DNA of 64,000 bases from positions 186,001-250,000 of the forward strand of contig CAVXDE010000027.1 of NCBI GenBank assembly GCA_963760435.1, in the 5' to 3' direction. The DNA is from JAFAXD01 sp963760435 (GTDB lineage: Bacteria > Pseudomonadota > Alphaproteobacteria > Rhizobiales > Xanthobacteraceae). The notes under the pieces are model-generated. The model was not told the origin of the DNA, did no database searches, and saw nothing but the letters and a program-made list of their open reading frames with translations. Both the position numbers and the translations under genes were made by a program. Positions 17,169 through 25,900 of the stretch are shown piece after piece (the first letter of the stretch is position 1; the number at the start of each line of letters is the position of its first letter).

Positions 17169-18842
17169 ATGCGATTTATCCTGGTTGACAATCTCATTTA
17201 CGAAGGCCCGCACACGGCCCCGAAATTCGATTTGCAACCACATCTTGGACTCCTCTCATTAGCCGCCGTGGCGCGCGCGAACGGACACGCGCCCGAAATA
17301 TACGATCCCAAGCTCGATCTGCTGAATGGGCATTTGCAGTTTGACTCCTCGCTCTACCAGAAGCTCGCTTTGCGCATTCTGGAGCGGCATCCCGACGTTG
17401 TCGGGTTCACGGCGCTGGGCTGTAACTTCAACTGTGTGGTGAAGGTAGCAGATCACATCAAGCAGCTTGTGCCCGACCTTCCGGTGCTCCTGGGCGGACC
17501 TCATGCCACGATTCTGCACCGGGAGATACTTGAGCGCTTCCGCGGCTTTGATCTCGTGGTACGCTCTGAAGCAGAGCAAACACTTCCACCATTGCTCGAT
17601 CGTTTGCCCGGAAAGGATATTGGCGAGCTTCCTGGAGTTTCATACCGCAACCGAAACGGAGAAGTGATCTGCAACTCGGGCAGTCCGATCATCGAGGACC
17701 TCGATCAACTGCCAGTGCCCGCTTACGACTGCTATCCCATTCGCGAGCTTGGACTCGCGGGCATCAGAGTGGAGGCAGGACGCGGATGCCCCTTCAGCTG
17801 CACATTCTGCTCCACCGCCAGTTTCTTTGGGCGCAGCTTCCGCTTGAAGTCCACTGCGCGCCTCTTGGCAGAAATGGATGGCCTGAACTCAATCTATGGC
17901 TTCAACGCATTCAGGCTCAATCACGACCTTTTCACAGTCAATCGCAAGAAGGTCGTTGAATTCTGTCACGCAATGCTCGAGCGCAATTACACATGGTCGT
18001 GCTCGGCGCGAGTTGATTGTGTTGATCCGGAGCTGCTGGAGCTCATGTGGCAGGCTGGTTGTCGCGATCTATACTTCGGAATCGAGTCTGGTACCGCCCG
18101 TATGCAGGAAATATCTCGGAAGCGCCTGGACCTTGAGTTAGTGGAGCCGACGCTTGACATCACCTCGCGGCTCGGAATCAGAACCGTCACATCATTCATC
18201 ACGGGGTACCCGGAAGAGGAGAAGGAGGATCAGGACAGCACGGTGAATTTGGCTGCACGACTGCTGTGCCGGCCCGACCGGCTGAACGAGTCGCAACTTC
18301 ATCTCATGGTACCCGAACCCGGGACCCAACTTATTGCGGAATACGGCAATCAGCTTTTCTACGACGGCTATATCACGGACTTCAACTTTCCGCGGCTGGA
18401 GTCTGATGATCGATCTCTCCTGGTCGCGGAGCCAGTGATCTTCGCCAATCACCACTATTTCCCCTCAAGATTACCGCGGGATCGGCATGTGTTCGTCACT
18501 TCCGTATGGAGGGCCCTCCGAAAGGCTGGCCGTACCGTCATGGTCGATATCCTGCAGACGTTCGGCACGCTGAGCACGTTCATGGATGAGGCGTACGCTT
18601 GGCGTGCTACTCGCCCGCATAGCACAGGGCCTGTGAGCGTTGAGGATATCGTCGCCTTCCTGGTGTCGACCAAAGAACGGCATTGCTTGGAACGGGTGCT
18701 GGAGGACCCAGGGGACGACAATCGTGAGAGGAAAGGTGACCGAGAACGTAACCAGGAATTGCTTATAGCGCTTGGTCTGCTTCTTCTCTCTGAGTCCCGT
18801 GACGTGAACCAGAACTCCAGACCGGTCCTGACCTCCGCCTGA
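17169..18842 (+). CDS. B12-binding-type radical SAM protein
   Basis: 557 residues. The N-terminal ~150 have a Rossmann-like cobalamin-binding layout (LGLLSLAAVARANGHAPEIYDPK, then LPVLLGGPHATI). The radical SAM cluster motif is C207-P-F-S-C211-T-F-C214, in EAGRGCPFSCTFCSTASFFG. Downstream are typical barrel elements (LYFGIESGT, TSFITGYPEEEKED). Class B relatives methylate unactivated carbons or rearrange rings, often in natural-product clusters. The canonical DxHxxG cobalamin His is not clear, so B12 binding is inferred. It is the last gene of the tight run. Confidence 0.88.
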   Translation: MRFILVDNLIYEGPHTAPKFDLQPHLGLLSLAAVARANGHAPEIYDPKLDLLNGHLQFDSSLYQKLALRILERHPDVVGFTALGCNFNCVVKVADHIKQLVPDLPVLLGGPHATILHREILERFRGFDLVVRSEAEQTLPPLLDRLPGKDIGELPGVSYRNRNGEVICNSGSPIIEDLDQLPVPAYDCYPIRELGLAGIRVEAGRGCPFSCTFCSTASFFGRSFRLKSTARLLAEMDGLNSIYGFNAFRLNHDLFTVNRKKVVEFCHAMLERNYTWSCSARVDCVDPELLELMWQAGCRDLYFGIESGTARMQEISRKRLDLELVEPTLDITSRLGIRTVTSFITGYPEEEKEDQDSTVNLAARLLCRPDRLNESQLHLMVPEPGTQLIAEYGNQLFYDGYITDFNFPRLESDDRSLLVAEPVIFANHHYFPSRLPRDRHVFVTSVWRALRKAGRTVMVDILQTFGTLSTFMDEAYAWRATRPHSTGPVSVEDIVAFLVSTKERHCLERVLEDPGDDNRERKGDRERNQELLIALGLLLLSESRDVNQNSRPVLTSA

Positions 18843-19052
18843 TTGCCCCCAGATACGGCCCGATCAGCTAGGTCCGCTTCGGTCAAGCTCGACCTTAGAG
18901 CCCTACTCGTGCGATGTCTGCCCCTCCCCCGTTAGGAGCATCACAACGGACATTCCTGATTGGCAGCTTCATGCCACAAGCAGTCATCCGCGTCCCCGCC
19001 CGTTTTGAGTGCGCGGGGCCAGGCCCCTCCGGATTAGCCCTTAGGTCCGTGG

Positions 19053-19066
19053 TTGATTTTGATCAA
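19053..19066. promoter_or_regulatory. perfect FNR/FixK box
   Basis: TTGAT-TTTG-ATCAA matches the anaerobox consensus TTGAT-N4-ATCAA in both half-sites. It is centred 55 bases before the ATG at 19115, which suits a class II site at -41 with a short leader. In Bradyrhizobium such boxes are bound by FixK-type regulators under low oxygen. It would drive the zinc-ribbon pair. Confidence 0.65.
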
Positions 19067-19114
19067 AACCCGCAGCGGGAGAGCGGATCAATATCCATCA
19101 AAAGGAATCCCGCT

Positions 19115-19319
19115 ATGGATCAATATCGCAGCACCGGAATCGCTCCGCATCGACCAGAACCCATCGACAGCCCATTCTGTGACACCTGCGGCAATCCACT
19201 GAGGTTGATCCGAGTTCGAACGGGTCCTGGCGGACCGCGAAAAACATACGCTCGAATGCCCTCGATGCGGGCAAAGCGAAACGATCTTCATCGCCCAACC
19301 TGCACGGGACACGATTTGA
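19115..19319 (+). pseudogene. zinc-ribbon small protein, frameshifted
   Basis: From ATG 19115 the frame gives PFCDTCGNPLRLIRV and RKTY, parallel to the intact copy at 19377. After KTY the expected continuation ECPRCGQSETIFIAQ is in another frame, stopping at 19319. Comparison with the intact paralogue (TAC-GAA-TGC) shows four extra bases near 19250-19253. One CxxC pair therefore remains in frame and the other is lost. Either a recent inactivation or an assembly error. Confidence 0.65.
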
Positions 19320-19376
19320 ATGCCCTTGTAGAAAGAGCGAAGACGTTGCCAATGCCTGGAGGACAGGCGGTGACCG

Positions 19377-19574
19377 ATGGAAAAAAGCCAAACAACCCCC
19401 ACGAGGTTCGTTGAGCATCCAGTTTGTGAGCGGTGCGGCATCGCCAACTGGCTGATCCGCATCGAACCCGTCCAGCCAGGATGTGAGAAACGCACGTACG
19501 AATGCCCGCGCTGCAGTCAACGGGAAATCATCCTCGTCCGCCGTACCTCTCCGCTGAGAAACCGGGCCGCGTGA
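19377..19574 (+). CDS. zinc-ribbon small protein
   Basis: 65 residues with two CxxC pairs (VCERCGIAN and YECPRCSQRE) about 28 residues apart, a classic zinc ribbon. The flanks are short and basic (RRTSPLRNRAA). It is the intact member of a tandem duplication with the broken copy upstream (same order: CxxC, LIRI/V, RTYECPRC). The FixK box before the first copy may control both. No enzymatic domain is present; a regulatory or zinc-handling role is possible but unproven. Confidence 0.65.
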   Translation: MEKSQTTPTRFVEHPVCERCGIANWLIRIEPVQPGCEKRTYECPRCSQREIILVRRTSPLRNRAA

Positions 19575-19808
19575 TGTTTCCCTGAGGTGTGATTTGACCG
19601 CCTCCAGCGAGGTGTGCGTGCACGGGCGTTATCACACTCGGCATTTCAGCAGTGTCCACCGGAGGTCCGATTGGGTTTGCGAAATGGACATCAAAGCAGA
19701 CATTTCAAATAGACCGCTTCGTGCCAAAATCGGAAGTCAGCTCAAACAGCCTCGGGGTAAGCAAAAGCGAAGCCAATCACGTATGCCAGTAATCGTGGCG
19801 CGTTTCGA

Positions 19809-20106
19809 TCAGCGGCGCGCGGTGGCGCCGGCGACACCGACCAGGAGAACGAACGCGAAGGGAAGCCGCATCCCAGGATGCGAGCACGGCCTCCGACATG
19901 CTGGCCGTGCAGCCCACGCCGACGGTCGAGCCAAGCAGGATGCCTGTAGCGCCCGCGCATGCCGCCAGTGCGCGCGTCAAAGCGCGCCGCCCCTTCGGCG
20001 CCTGCTGGACCAGGAACACGATCGAACTCGCGTACTCGCCCCCGACCGAAAGCACGGCAACAACGTTAGCGCGAGGCTTTCCGGCGATGTGTGACCCATC
20101 TGTCAT
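19809..20106 (-). pseudogene. MFS (MHS family) transporter remnant
   Basis: The frame reads SVGGEYASSIVFLVQQAPKGRR, then AACAGATGILLGSTVGVGCTAS and AVLASW, which is the segment around helices 4-5 of metabolite:proton symporters. After ASW the expected GMRLPFAFVLLVGVAG continues in a different frame to a stop at 19809. Only about 100 of ~430 residues remain, so this is a decayed gene. Confidence 0.6.
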
Positions 20107-20215
20107 ATCACTTTCGATCCATCACGCCCGTCCTGACGCTCCCAAATGATGCCACACTTTGTTACCATTGATGCCCCCGTAAATAATACCGGAGGACACG
20201 ATCGGGGGGTGGGTT

Positions 20216-21280
20216 GTGAAAACGTTAGTCAAACTGACTTTTGTCGTTTGCGCGATCGCACTGATGATGCCCGTCGCTGCACGGGCCCAAGTTGACGCAA
20301 ACCGGGTTTTGAGCACGCCGATACCCGCACCAGAAACACTAAAACCTGGTGAAAAACCACCCCTGTTCATCGTTAATGATAACACCCTTGGGTATCGTTA
20401 CGCCGCGACGGGCACCGATCCCGGATCAGGTAAGACCCCAAAGAACGATCTATGGTTCAATCATTTTGACGTCTGGGCCTACGGCACGAATTTCGTCAGT
20501 TTTGACTGGCTCACAGCCACCAACGGTCGTGTCCCGCCGCTGGGTGCGCCCGCTGCGCCTTGCGATCAGGGCTACCCAACGTATACCCCCGGATCGCAGC
20601 TATGTCCTGGATACACGGAGATCTACGCTCTCATCCGCAGCACGCTCGGTTGGAACCAGATCTTCAATACGAAGGCGTTCTCGATCGGACCGCTGACCAA
20701 CATCGAGTTTATTGTCGGCGGGGATTACAACGTCGACAACACTACGGAGGGATCGGCGAAACGCGACGTCGTGGGCGGTTTACAATTCGACTTTCAGACG
20801 CCCTACAAGGGCTCGCTGACGGTTGGTGTGATGGCGTACCAGGAGTGGCAGCACGACGGGTTCGCGGCGTTCCTCGCTGCGACTCCTGGTACCTACCAAA
20901 TATATCCCAATGCGAGTGGGAATGTACGATTCGATCCGACCTGGGACATCGAAATCAACTATACTCAGCCGCTGGGCGACACGCCCTTCACGTTCAGATC
21001 CGTTGCGACCATCCATGGACAGAAAGGCTGTGGCGAACCTTGCGGGTTTGGGGCGCCGGGTTATCTACGGACGAACGAATACTTCACGCAACAGCAACTC
21101 GTCTTCGATGTTGGCAAAGTGCTGTGGAACGAACCTCAACGCTACGTGATCTTCGGGGCGTATCGCTGGTGGGACAATAAATTTGGCATCGCCGCCACTC
21201 AGCCGATTAACGGTGTCCCCCAACGCGTCCCCGGTGCCATTGAAACCGGCTGGTCGGGCGGGGCAGCGATGAAGTTCTGA
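20216..21280 (+). CDS. outer-membrane beta-barrel (porin-like) protein
   Basis: 354 residues with a clear Sec signal (KLTFVVCAIALMMPVAARAQ). The mature part alternates polar and aromatic residues as in beta-barrels (LWFNHFDVWAYGTNFVSFDWL, FQTPYKGSLTVGVMAYQEW) and ends in Phe, a usual insertion signal for outer-membrane proteins. A Cys pair is present in QKGCGEPCGFG. It resembles unnamed barrel proteins; the substrate is unknown. The start codon is GTG with GGTGGG upstream. It leads a run of exported proteins on the same strand. Confidence 0.75.
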   Translation: MKTLVKLTFVVCAIALMMPVAARAQVDANRVLSTPIPAPETLKPGEKPPLFIVNDNTLGYRYAATGTDPGSGKTPKNDLWFNHFDVWAYGTNFVSFDWLTATNGRVPPLGAPAAPCDQGYPTYTPGSQLCPGYTEIYALIRSTLGWNQIFNTKAFSIGPLTNIEFIVGGDYNVDNTTEGSAKRDVVGGLQFDFQTPYKGSLTVGVMAYQEWQHDGFAAFLAATPGTYQIYPNASGNVRFDPTWDIEINYTQPLGDTPFTFRSVATIHGQKGCGEPCGFGAPGYLRTNEYFTQQQLVFDVGKVLWNEPQRYVIFGAYRWWDNKFGIAATQPINGVPQRVPGAIETGWSGGAAMKF

Positions 21281-21759
21281 ATAATCGCGCGGCGGTACGC
21301 ATCGACAATCGATGATCTCACCGCCGCCGAGATCCGCACGTTCCTCAACCCGACATGGGGATTCATACGCAACGAGCTTTCAAAGCAAGCCGTCGATCGC
21401 GGCGGACGGATCTGAAGGTGCTCAAACTGCACGCGGACGCTTCGACCGAAAGGGCTGCGAAGCGGTGCTTCGGCTCCTGATCTGGACGTCGAGTGCTTGG
21501 GGTCCTGATCTCGGCAATGCTCTCGGTCGTTTCGGAGTGGCGGAGGCCGAAGCCGTGGTAGCTGGCACCCAGCGCTCGCCGCCACCGTGCCTTGCGCGGC
21601 GCCAGAAACTCGCCGAAGTAGTTCTTGATAGCCCGCTCAATGGTTCTCCGGGAGGAGCTTTTTGTTTTTTTGCAGTCGAGAGTGTCCAGCCGTGCTCCGC
21701 TTTGATAGCATTGTTCTTGCCTGACCGGCTTGTCGGTGAGCAATTGACGGGGAGACTCG
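21281..21759. other. intergenic, no supported gene
   Basis: Open frames here (for example 21312-21893) have non-protein-like composition and overlap the DUF1330 gene. I see no repeat or RNA gene. The last bases give the ribosome site GGGGAGA of the next gene. Confidence 0.4.
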
Positions 21760-22149
21760 ATGAAAACACGGTATATCGTCGCATTGTCAATTACGGCAGG
21801 TATGGTGCTTGGCGCAGGTGCAGTTCAAAGTTTGCGCGCCCAGCCAAAGCCGTCGGTGTATCAGATCTCGTTGGAAGACGTTTCAAATCCTGAGGCGATC
21901 GAGAAGGAGTACACGCCGCTCGCCAGCGCTGCCTCTCGGAACTATGGCAGTCGTCATATCGCGCACGGTTTTGCTGTGAGTATCGACGGCACACAGCCAA
22001 AAAATCGGCTAGTCATTATCAATCAATGGGACAGCTTAGAGCAAATTCAAGCTTGGTTTAAATCGCCCGAGTACCAGAAGGCGAGAGAGGTCGGCAACAA
22101 ATACGCGACCTTCCAAATCACGGCGGTCGAGGGCCTTCCGCCGCAATAG
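21760..22149 (+). CDS. DUF1330 domain protein, exported
   Basis: 129 residues. A signal peptide (TRYIVALSITAGMVLGAGAVQSL) precedes a ~95-residue DUF1330-type ferredoxin-like fold: VYQISLEDVSNPEAIEKEY, NRLVIINQWDSLEQIQAWFKSPEYQ. The W-x-S-x-x-x-x-x-x-F-x-S pattern is standard for the family. DUF1330 proteins are small dimeric alpha/beta barrels of unknown role. GGGGAGA upstream supports the ATG. Confidence 0.85.
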   Translation: MKTRYIVALSITAGMVLGAGAVQSLRAQPKPSVYQISLEDVSNPEAIEKEYTPLASAASRNYGSRHIAHGFAVSIDGTQPKNRLVIINQWDSLEQIQAWFKSPEYQKAREVGNKYATFQITAVEGLPPQ

Positions 22150-22446
22150 CTACTCGGGCAGGTCAAACGTATTCAGTGTGTTGACTTGATGTAAAAAGCA
22201 ACTCGGATCAAGGCAATAAGCCGAGTATCGCGCCCGATTTCCAAAGAATAGGCGGGTATGAGCCCGCGGCAATATTGTATCGCAATCAAAGGTATGGCAA
22301 CATCGTACCGCTTGGTTATATTTGAGGCGCACTGAGGCCCTGCAGGAATGGTGGCGATCTTCGGCTTGGGGAGGGGCATCGAGATCTCGCAATACCTGCC
22401 GATTGACAGAGTTGTGTTGATAGATCCTACACGCTGAGGAGAATCG

Positions 22447-23544
22447 ATGCGCCCGTTTTTGACAGCGAAATCGATCGCAGCTGCGCTCCTGTTCGCTATG
22501 ACTTGCGCCCCCGGTCAGGGCGCCGAGTTGCCTGACTACTTCAAGACCATCGTTGGAACGCAGTCTCCGAGCGCCGCCGAGGTCGGCACCAAGAACGTGC
22601 TCCAGCTCAACACGTCCATGTTTGAGTTGTATGGGGATGCCGCTCAGATTTTCAAGCGCAACATTTTGAGCGAACACCCGGTCATCCTTGGATTGTTTTC
22701 TGGCGCCGGCGGAAGGTTCATCCTCTATCGGCCGGGCATGCCGCCGCTCGACGCGCCATCCGTTCCGATCGTCTATCAATTGTTGAAATCAGTAGGCCAC
22801 AGCACGATGGCCTTGGGTGAGATCGTCGTTCCTTATCTCAATAGCCCGAATGATCATAGTTGGCGGAGTTCGATGGCGGCCTATCGGTCGCGCATGCGAG
22901 CTGCCCTCGACGGCCTCGATGCGACCGCCATGCAGGACGACTGGAAACCGAACAGTCGGGCCATTCTGCAAAACAACATCGACTTCATGGATCAATGTCT
23001 CAAGGCTGATCTGATCACGCCAGAAGCGACCGCAGAATTTGCCAAGAAACAAGGCCCGCTCCTGAAGAAGAACATTGCCTGGGCTGCTCAAACCCAGGTT
23101 CATCACTGGATGGATGTGATCGGGCAATGGAAACAGATGCTCGGCGCCGACTGGAATAAGACGTACGCAGCCAGCAACACGATCTACGTGGCGCGACAGA
23201 ACAACATTCTATTCAGCGTGTTGGCGCAGTTTTTTGGCCCCGATGCCATCAATGATCGACTGATGCTCATCGAAACGATCTCGTTTACGACGACCCCGGA
23301 TGACATGCTCGATTCGCTAACGCGCATCATTGCGGACCGCTCGGTAGGCGCAGCGTTCTTCGGCAACTACCACCTGTTGGACTACGAATTGATGGGCGGC
23401 GACGCGCGTCAGGCCATCATCGACGAGGACAAGGCGCACAACATCAGCGTGACGTTGCCGCCGCAAGTGCCGTTTGGTTCACACCAGTGGCCAACGCTGA
23501 TCACGCCGGAAGCGGGACCGAAAACGCTCGCGGATCTGCCTTGA
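22447..23544 (+). CDS. exported protein of unknown function
   Basis: 365 residues with a Sec-type signal (AKSIAAALLFAMTCAPGQGA). The remainder is largely helical (FELYGDAAQIFKRNILSEHPV, AEFAKKQGPLLKKNIAWAAQTQVHHW) with no recognised domain. His pairs (VHHW, GNYHLLDYELM) could bind a metal. The start has GAGGAGA in front. The next gene (PEBP) begins 8 bases after its stop, so they form an operon. Confidence 0.7.
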   Translation: MRPFLTAKSIAAALLFAMTCAPGQGAELPDYFKTIVGTQSPSAAEVGTKNVLQLNTSMFELYGDAAQIFKRNILSEHPVILGLFSGAGGRFILYRPGMPPLDAPSVPIVYQLLKSVGHSTMALGEIVVPYLNSPNDHSWRSSMAAYRSRMRAALDGLDATAMQDDWKPNSRAILQNNIDFMDQCLKADLITPEATAEFAKKQGPLLKKNIAWAAQTQVHHWMDVIGQWKQMLGADWNKTYAASNTIYVARQNNILFSVLAQFFGPDAINDRLMLIETISFTTTPDDMLDSLTRIIADRSVGAAFFGNYHLLDYELMGGDARQAIIDEDKAHNISVTLPPQVPFGSHQWPTLITPEAGPKTLADLP

Positions 23545-23551
23545 TCGGGAC

Positions 23552-24271
23552 ATGAGACAAAGGCAGCGTCGACGGACAGCTCTAGCCCTCATCAGCGTGG
23601 TAGCGGCTGCAATCCCGCGTTTCGGTTCCGCGAGCGCGCTGGAGTACCAATGCTCGTTCCCGCCGCTGGAGATTACGTTTGCGGTCAAGGGTGGCTACTA
23701 CAATGGTGCGGTGAACTGCGGAAATCTGTTTCTGCAAATGGATATACCTACCGCGCCTGTCGTGCGGTGGAGGCGATCCAATCCGGGAAAATTCTATACG
23801 TTGATGATGCTCGACCTTGACGGAAATGCCAAAGGGTCCTGGCCAGACGCCATTGTCCCCGGTCGAAACGCTCCGGTTCGCCACTGGATTGTCGGGAACA
23901 TCAGCGGTGACGTCCTCGCCGGGACCGGGTATGTGGAAACTGCGAGCACATCGGGGCAGATGATCGCTGTCCTGCAATCCTATCGGCAGCCGCAGATCCC
24001 ACTGGTGTCAGATCGATATGACCTTTATTTGTTTCAACAGGAGCAAAAAATTGAATTTGCGGCGCTGTCGGGCCCAGTGACAAACTTCGACTATGCTAGT
24101 TTCCTCGAGAAATATCATTTGCGAAGACCAAAGTCCTCCAACTTTTTTTGTGGCCCTGTACACGTCTCAATCGCCTTTTTCCGGAAAGGCGTTCCAAGGG
24201 AACGACGTAGCGGGAGCCTGGCACCAAGGCTATGGAACCGGAATGCTTGCGCCGCTTCAGTAAATTGCTGA
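23552..24271 (+). CDS. PEBP family protein with poly-T frameshift
   Basis: An exported phosphatidylethanolamine-binding-like protein: signal (TALALISVVAAAIPRFGSASA), then YTLMMLDLDGN, RHWIVGNISGDVLAGTGYV, DRYDLYLFQQEQ as in the PEBP ligand pocket. The frame as read ends in improbable sequence (RERRSGSLAPRLW). At the run of seven T (24143-24149) the family end SNFFVALYTSQSPFSGKAFQ continues in the next frame to a TAA at 24261-24263. One T fewer restores a coherent protein. Either a frameshift mutation or an indel error. Probably co-transcribed with the upstream exported protein. Confidence 0.75.
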   Translation: MRQRQRRRTALALISVVAAAIPRFGSASALEYQCSFPPLEITFAVKGGYYNGAVNCGNLFLQMDIPTAPVVRWRRSNPGKFYTLMMLDLDGNAKGSWPDAIVPGRNAPVRHWIVGNISGDVLAGTGYVETASTSGQMIAVLQSYRQPQIPLVSDRYDLYLFQQEQKIEFAALSGPVTNFDYASFLEKYHLRRPKSSNFFCGPVHVSIAFFRKGVPRERRSGSLAPRLWNRNACAASVNC

Positions 24272-24316
24272 TTCGAACTTGTTCAAACACGAGATCTGTC
24301 GTTGGAAAGGCTCATC

Positions 24317-25144
24317 GTGATTCGCCGCCGCGAGGCACTCGCTGAACTTGCCGTAGTTGGTCTTCTCGCGTTGATCGACGCGCGCCGGGCGAGGGCGACA
24401 GCGCCCCCCCGATCGGCCGGTCCTGCGCACGGCACACTGCTGATTATCGGCGGTGGCGAACGCGGGATCGAGATTCAGAATGCAGCCATCAGGCTTGCGG
24501 GAAAGCCGTCGCGATGGGTCTACATCCCGACTGCTGGAAGCGATGCCGAAGTGACCAAGGCTGAGCCGCCGGCCTTCATCGGCCAATCCGGCGGCACGTG
24601 CACCGTACTCCACACGCGCAACCGCAAGGTCGCCGATACCGAGGCCTTTACGGCGCCGCTGCGCGCCGCGACCGCCGTCTTTATTGAAGGTGGGCGCCAA
24701 TGGCGTCTGGTGGATGCCTACAAAGGTACACGCACTGAAACTGAATTGCGCGCCCTTCTCGACCGAGATGGGCTGATCTCCGGGACTTCGGCCGGCGCAA
24801 CGATCCAGGGCTCGTACTTGGTGCGCGGATCGCCTCGGTCGAACGAGATCCTGATGGCACCAGGATATGAGCATGGCTTTGGGTACCTTTCCAACGTTGC
24901 CATTGATCAACACGTGAGCCAGCGTGGCCGGGAAAGCGACCTATCAGTCGTTGTCGCCGCCCATCCTGGTTTGCTCGGCGTCGGTATTGACGAAAGTACG
25001 GCCGTCATCGTGGAGGGCAACAGCATGACGGTGATCGGCAACGGCGTGGTATGGATCACAGACGGCGCGGACCATGGCGGCGAGCCATTCTATACACTCC
25101 GACCGGGGGTACGCTTCGATCTGGCAACCTGGCGAGTGCAGTAA
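24317..25144 (+). CDS. cyanophycinase-like peptidase (S51 family), exported
   Basis: About 275 residues from a GTG start that follows GGAAAGG by 7 bases; an upstream TTG at 24302 is less likely. A twin-Arg/Sec-like N-terminus (IRRREALAELAVVGLLAL) suggests export. Family motifs: LLIIGGGERG, FIEGGRQWRLVD and the nucleophile GTSAGATIQGS with S158, then LLGVGIDESTAVIVEG. Known members hydrolyse cyanophycin (Asp-Arg polymer) to dipeptides; periplasmic relatives use exogenous polymer. It is the fifth in a run of exported proteins. Confidence 0.85.
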   Translation: MIRRREALAELAVVGLLALIDARRARATAPPRSAGPAHGTLLIIGGGERGIEIQNAAIRLAGKPSRWVYIPTAGSDAEVTKAEPPAFIGQSGGTCTVLHTRNRKVADTEAFTAPLRAATAVFIEGGRQWRLVDAYKGTRTETELRALLDRDGLISGTSAGATIQGSYLVRGSPRSNEILMAPGYEHGFGYLSNVAIDQHVSQRGRESDLSVVVAAHPGLLGVGIDESTAVIVEGNSMTVIGNGVVWITDGADHGGEPFYTLRPGVRFDLATWRVQ

Positions 25145-25194
25145 TTTTATCTAGCCATGTTCGACATTTGAATAAGCCCGTAAAATGAGGTGGT

Positions 25195-25282
25195 GGCCGT
25201 GACATCATCGACCACTAGCAAACACTGTTCTCCAAACCTCGCTCGGGCCGTGCGCGCGTCCATTGATGGTGACCGTGAGCAT
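25195..25282 (-). pseudogene. 2Fe-2S subunit of a molybdenum hydroxylase, N-terminal scrap
   Basis: The minus frame MLTVTINGRARTARARF followed by LLVVDD matches the opening of small (2Fe-2S) subunits of xanthine/aldehyde dehydrogenases. It stops before any cluster Cys. It lies directly after the large-subunit tail remnant, as expected for a decayed operon. Confidence 0.4.
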
Positions 25283-25284
25283 GG

Positions 25285-25406
25285 TCACTCGAGGACTCCC
25301 TTGATCATGGCTTGAGTCACCGACAAGGATCGAAAGCGGTGACCGGTGGCGCTATAAATGGCGTTGAGGAGTGGTGGACCACCGGGATCATGTCGAGCTC
25401 CGGCAT
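25285..25406 (-). pseudogene. molybdopterin-binding subunit, C-terminal scrap
   Basis: One frame gives MPELDMIPVV and a second gives PGGPPLLNAIYSATGHRFRSL; the family end is 'MPxIEVHIV ... GEPxxPPLAPALxNAIFAATGKRxRSLP'. The two halves are in different frames, so the gene is degenerate. The remainder of the ~750-residue protein is missing. Confidence 0.45.
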
Positions 25407-25900
25407 TCCCTTCGGGCCGCAGGATCGACGGGCCGCAATACGGGGGTCGCATTCCGAGACGCCACTTCAGATACGATCCGAGCGACTTTGCGCCGAAATT
25501 CATTGGCGGACTGTCAAAAACTCACGCCATCAGACCGGGACTTGCTCCGATGAAGCGAGCAGAAAGTCCGAAGCGCAAATGTCCCTTTTGGGTCATCAGC
25601 GTCGTTTTCGGCGAGCCCGCATACCTGCCGTGATTGCCGACATCGCTGATTGGTCGAAACCTGCCAATAAACGAGGTTAGATCATTTGAAGGCTGCGTGC
25701 ATTGAGACGGCGGCGCGCCTTGGCCTGCCGGACTGTACGCTGAATGCCTTCAGAGCCAAGACTTGCACGCTGAACAGGATGTGCTCCTGCGGACACGCTC
25801 GCGAGAAAATCGGGCATGCGGTGCGCAATTGTCGTTGCTCGGTATGACCGCTCAGATCATGATACCGTTGGGGGGAGTTCACGCTTGCAGGGTTCGCGCC

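Noticed and set aside
21312..21893. 193-codon plus-strand frame
   Set aside because: Overlaps the start of the DUF1330 gene, which has a signal peptide and domain; this frame has low-information composition.
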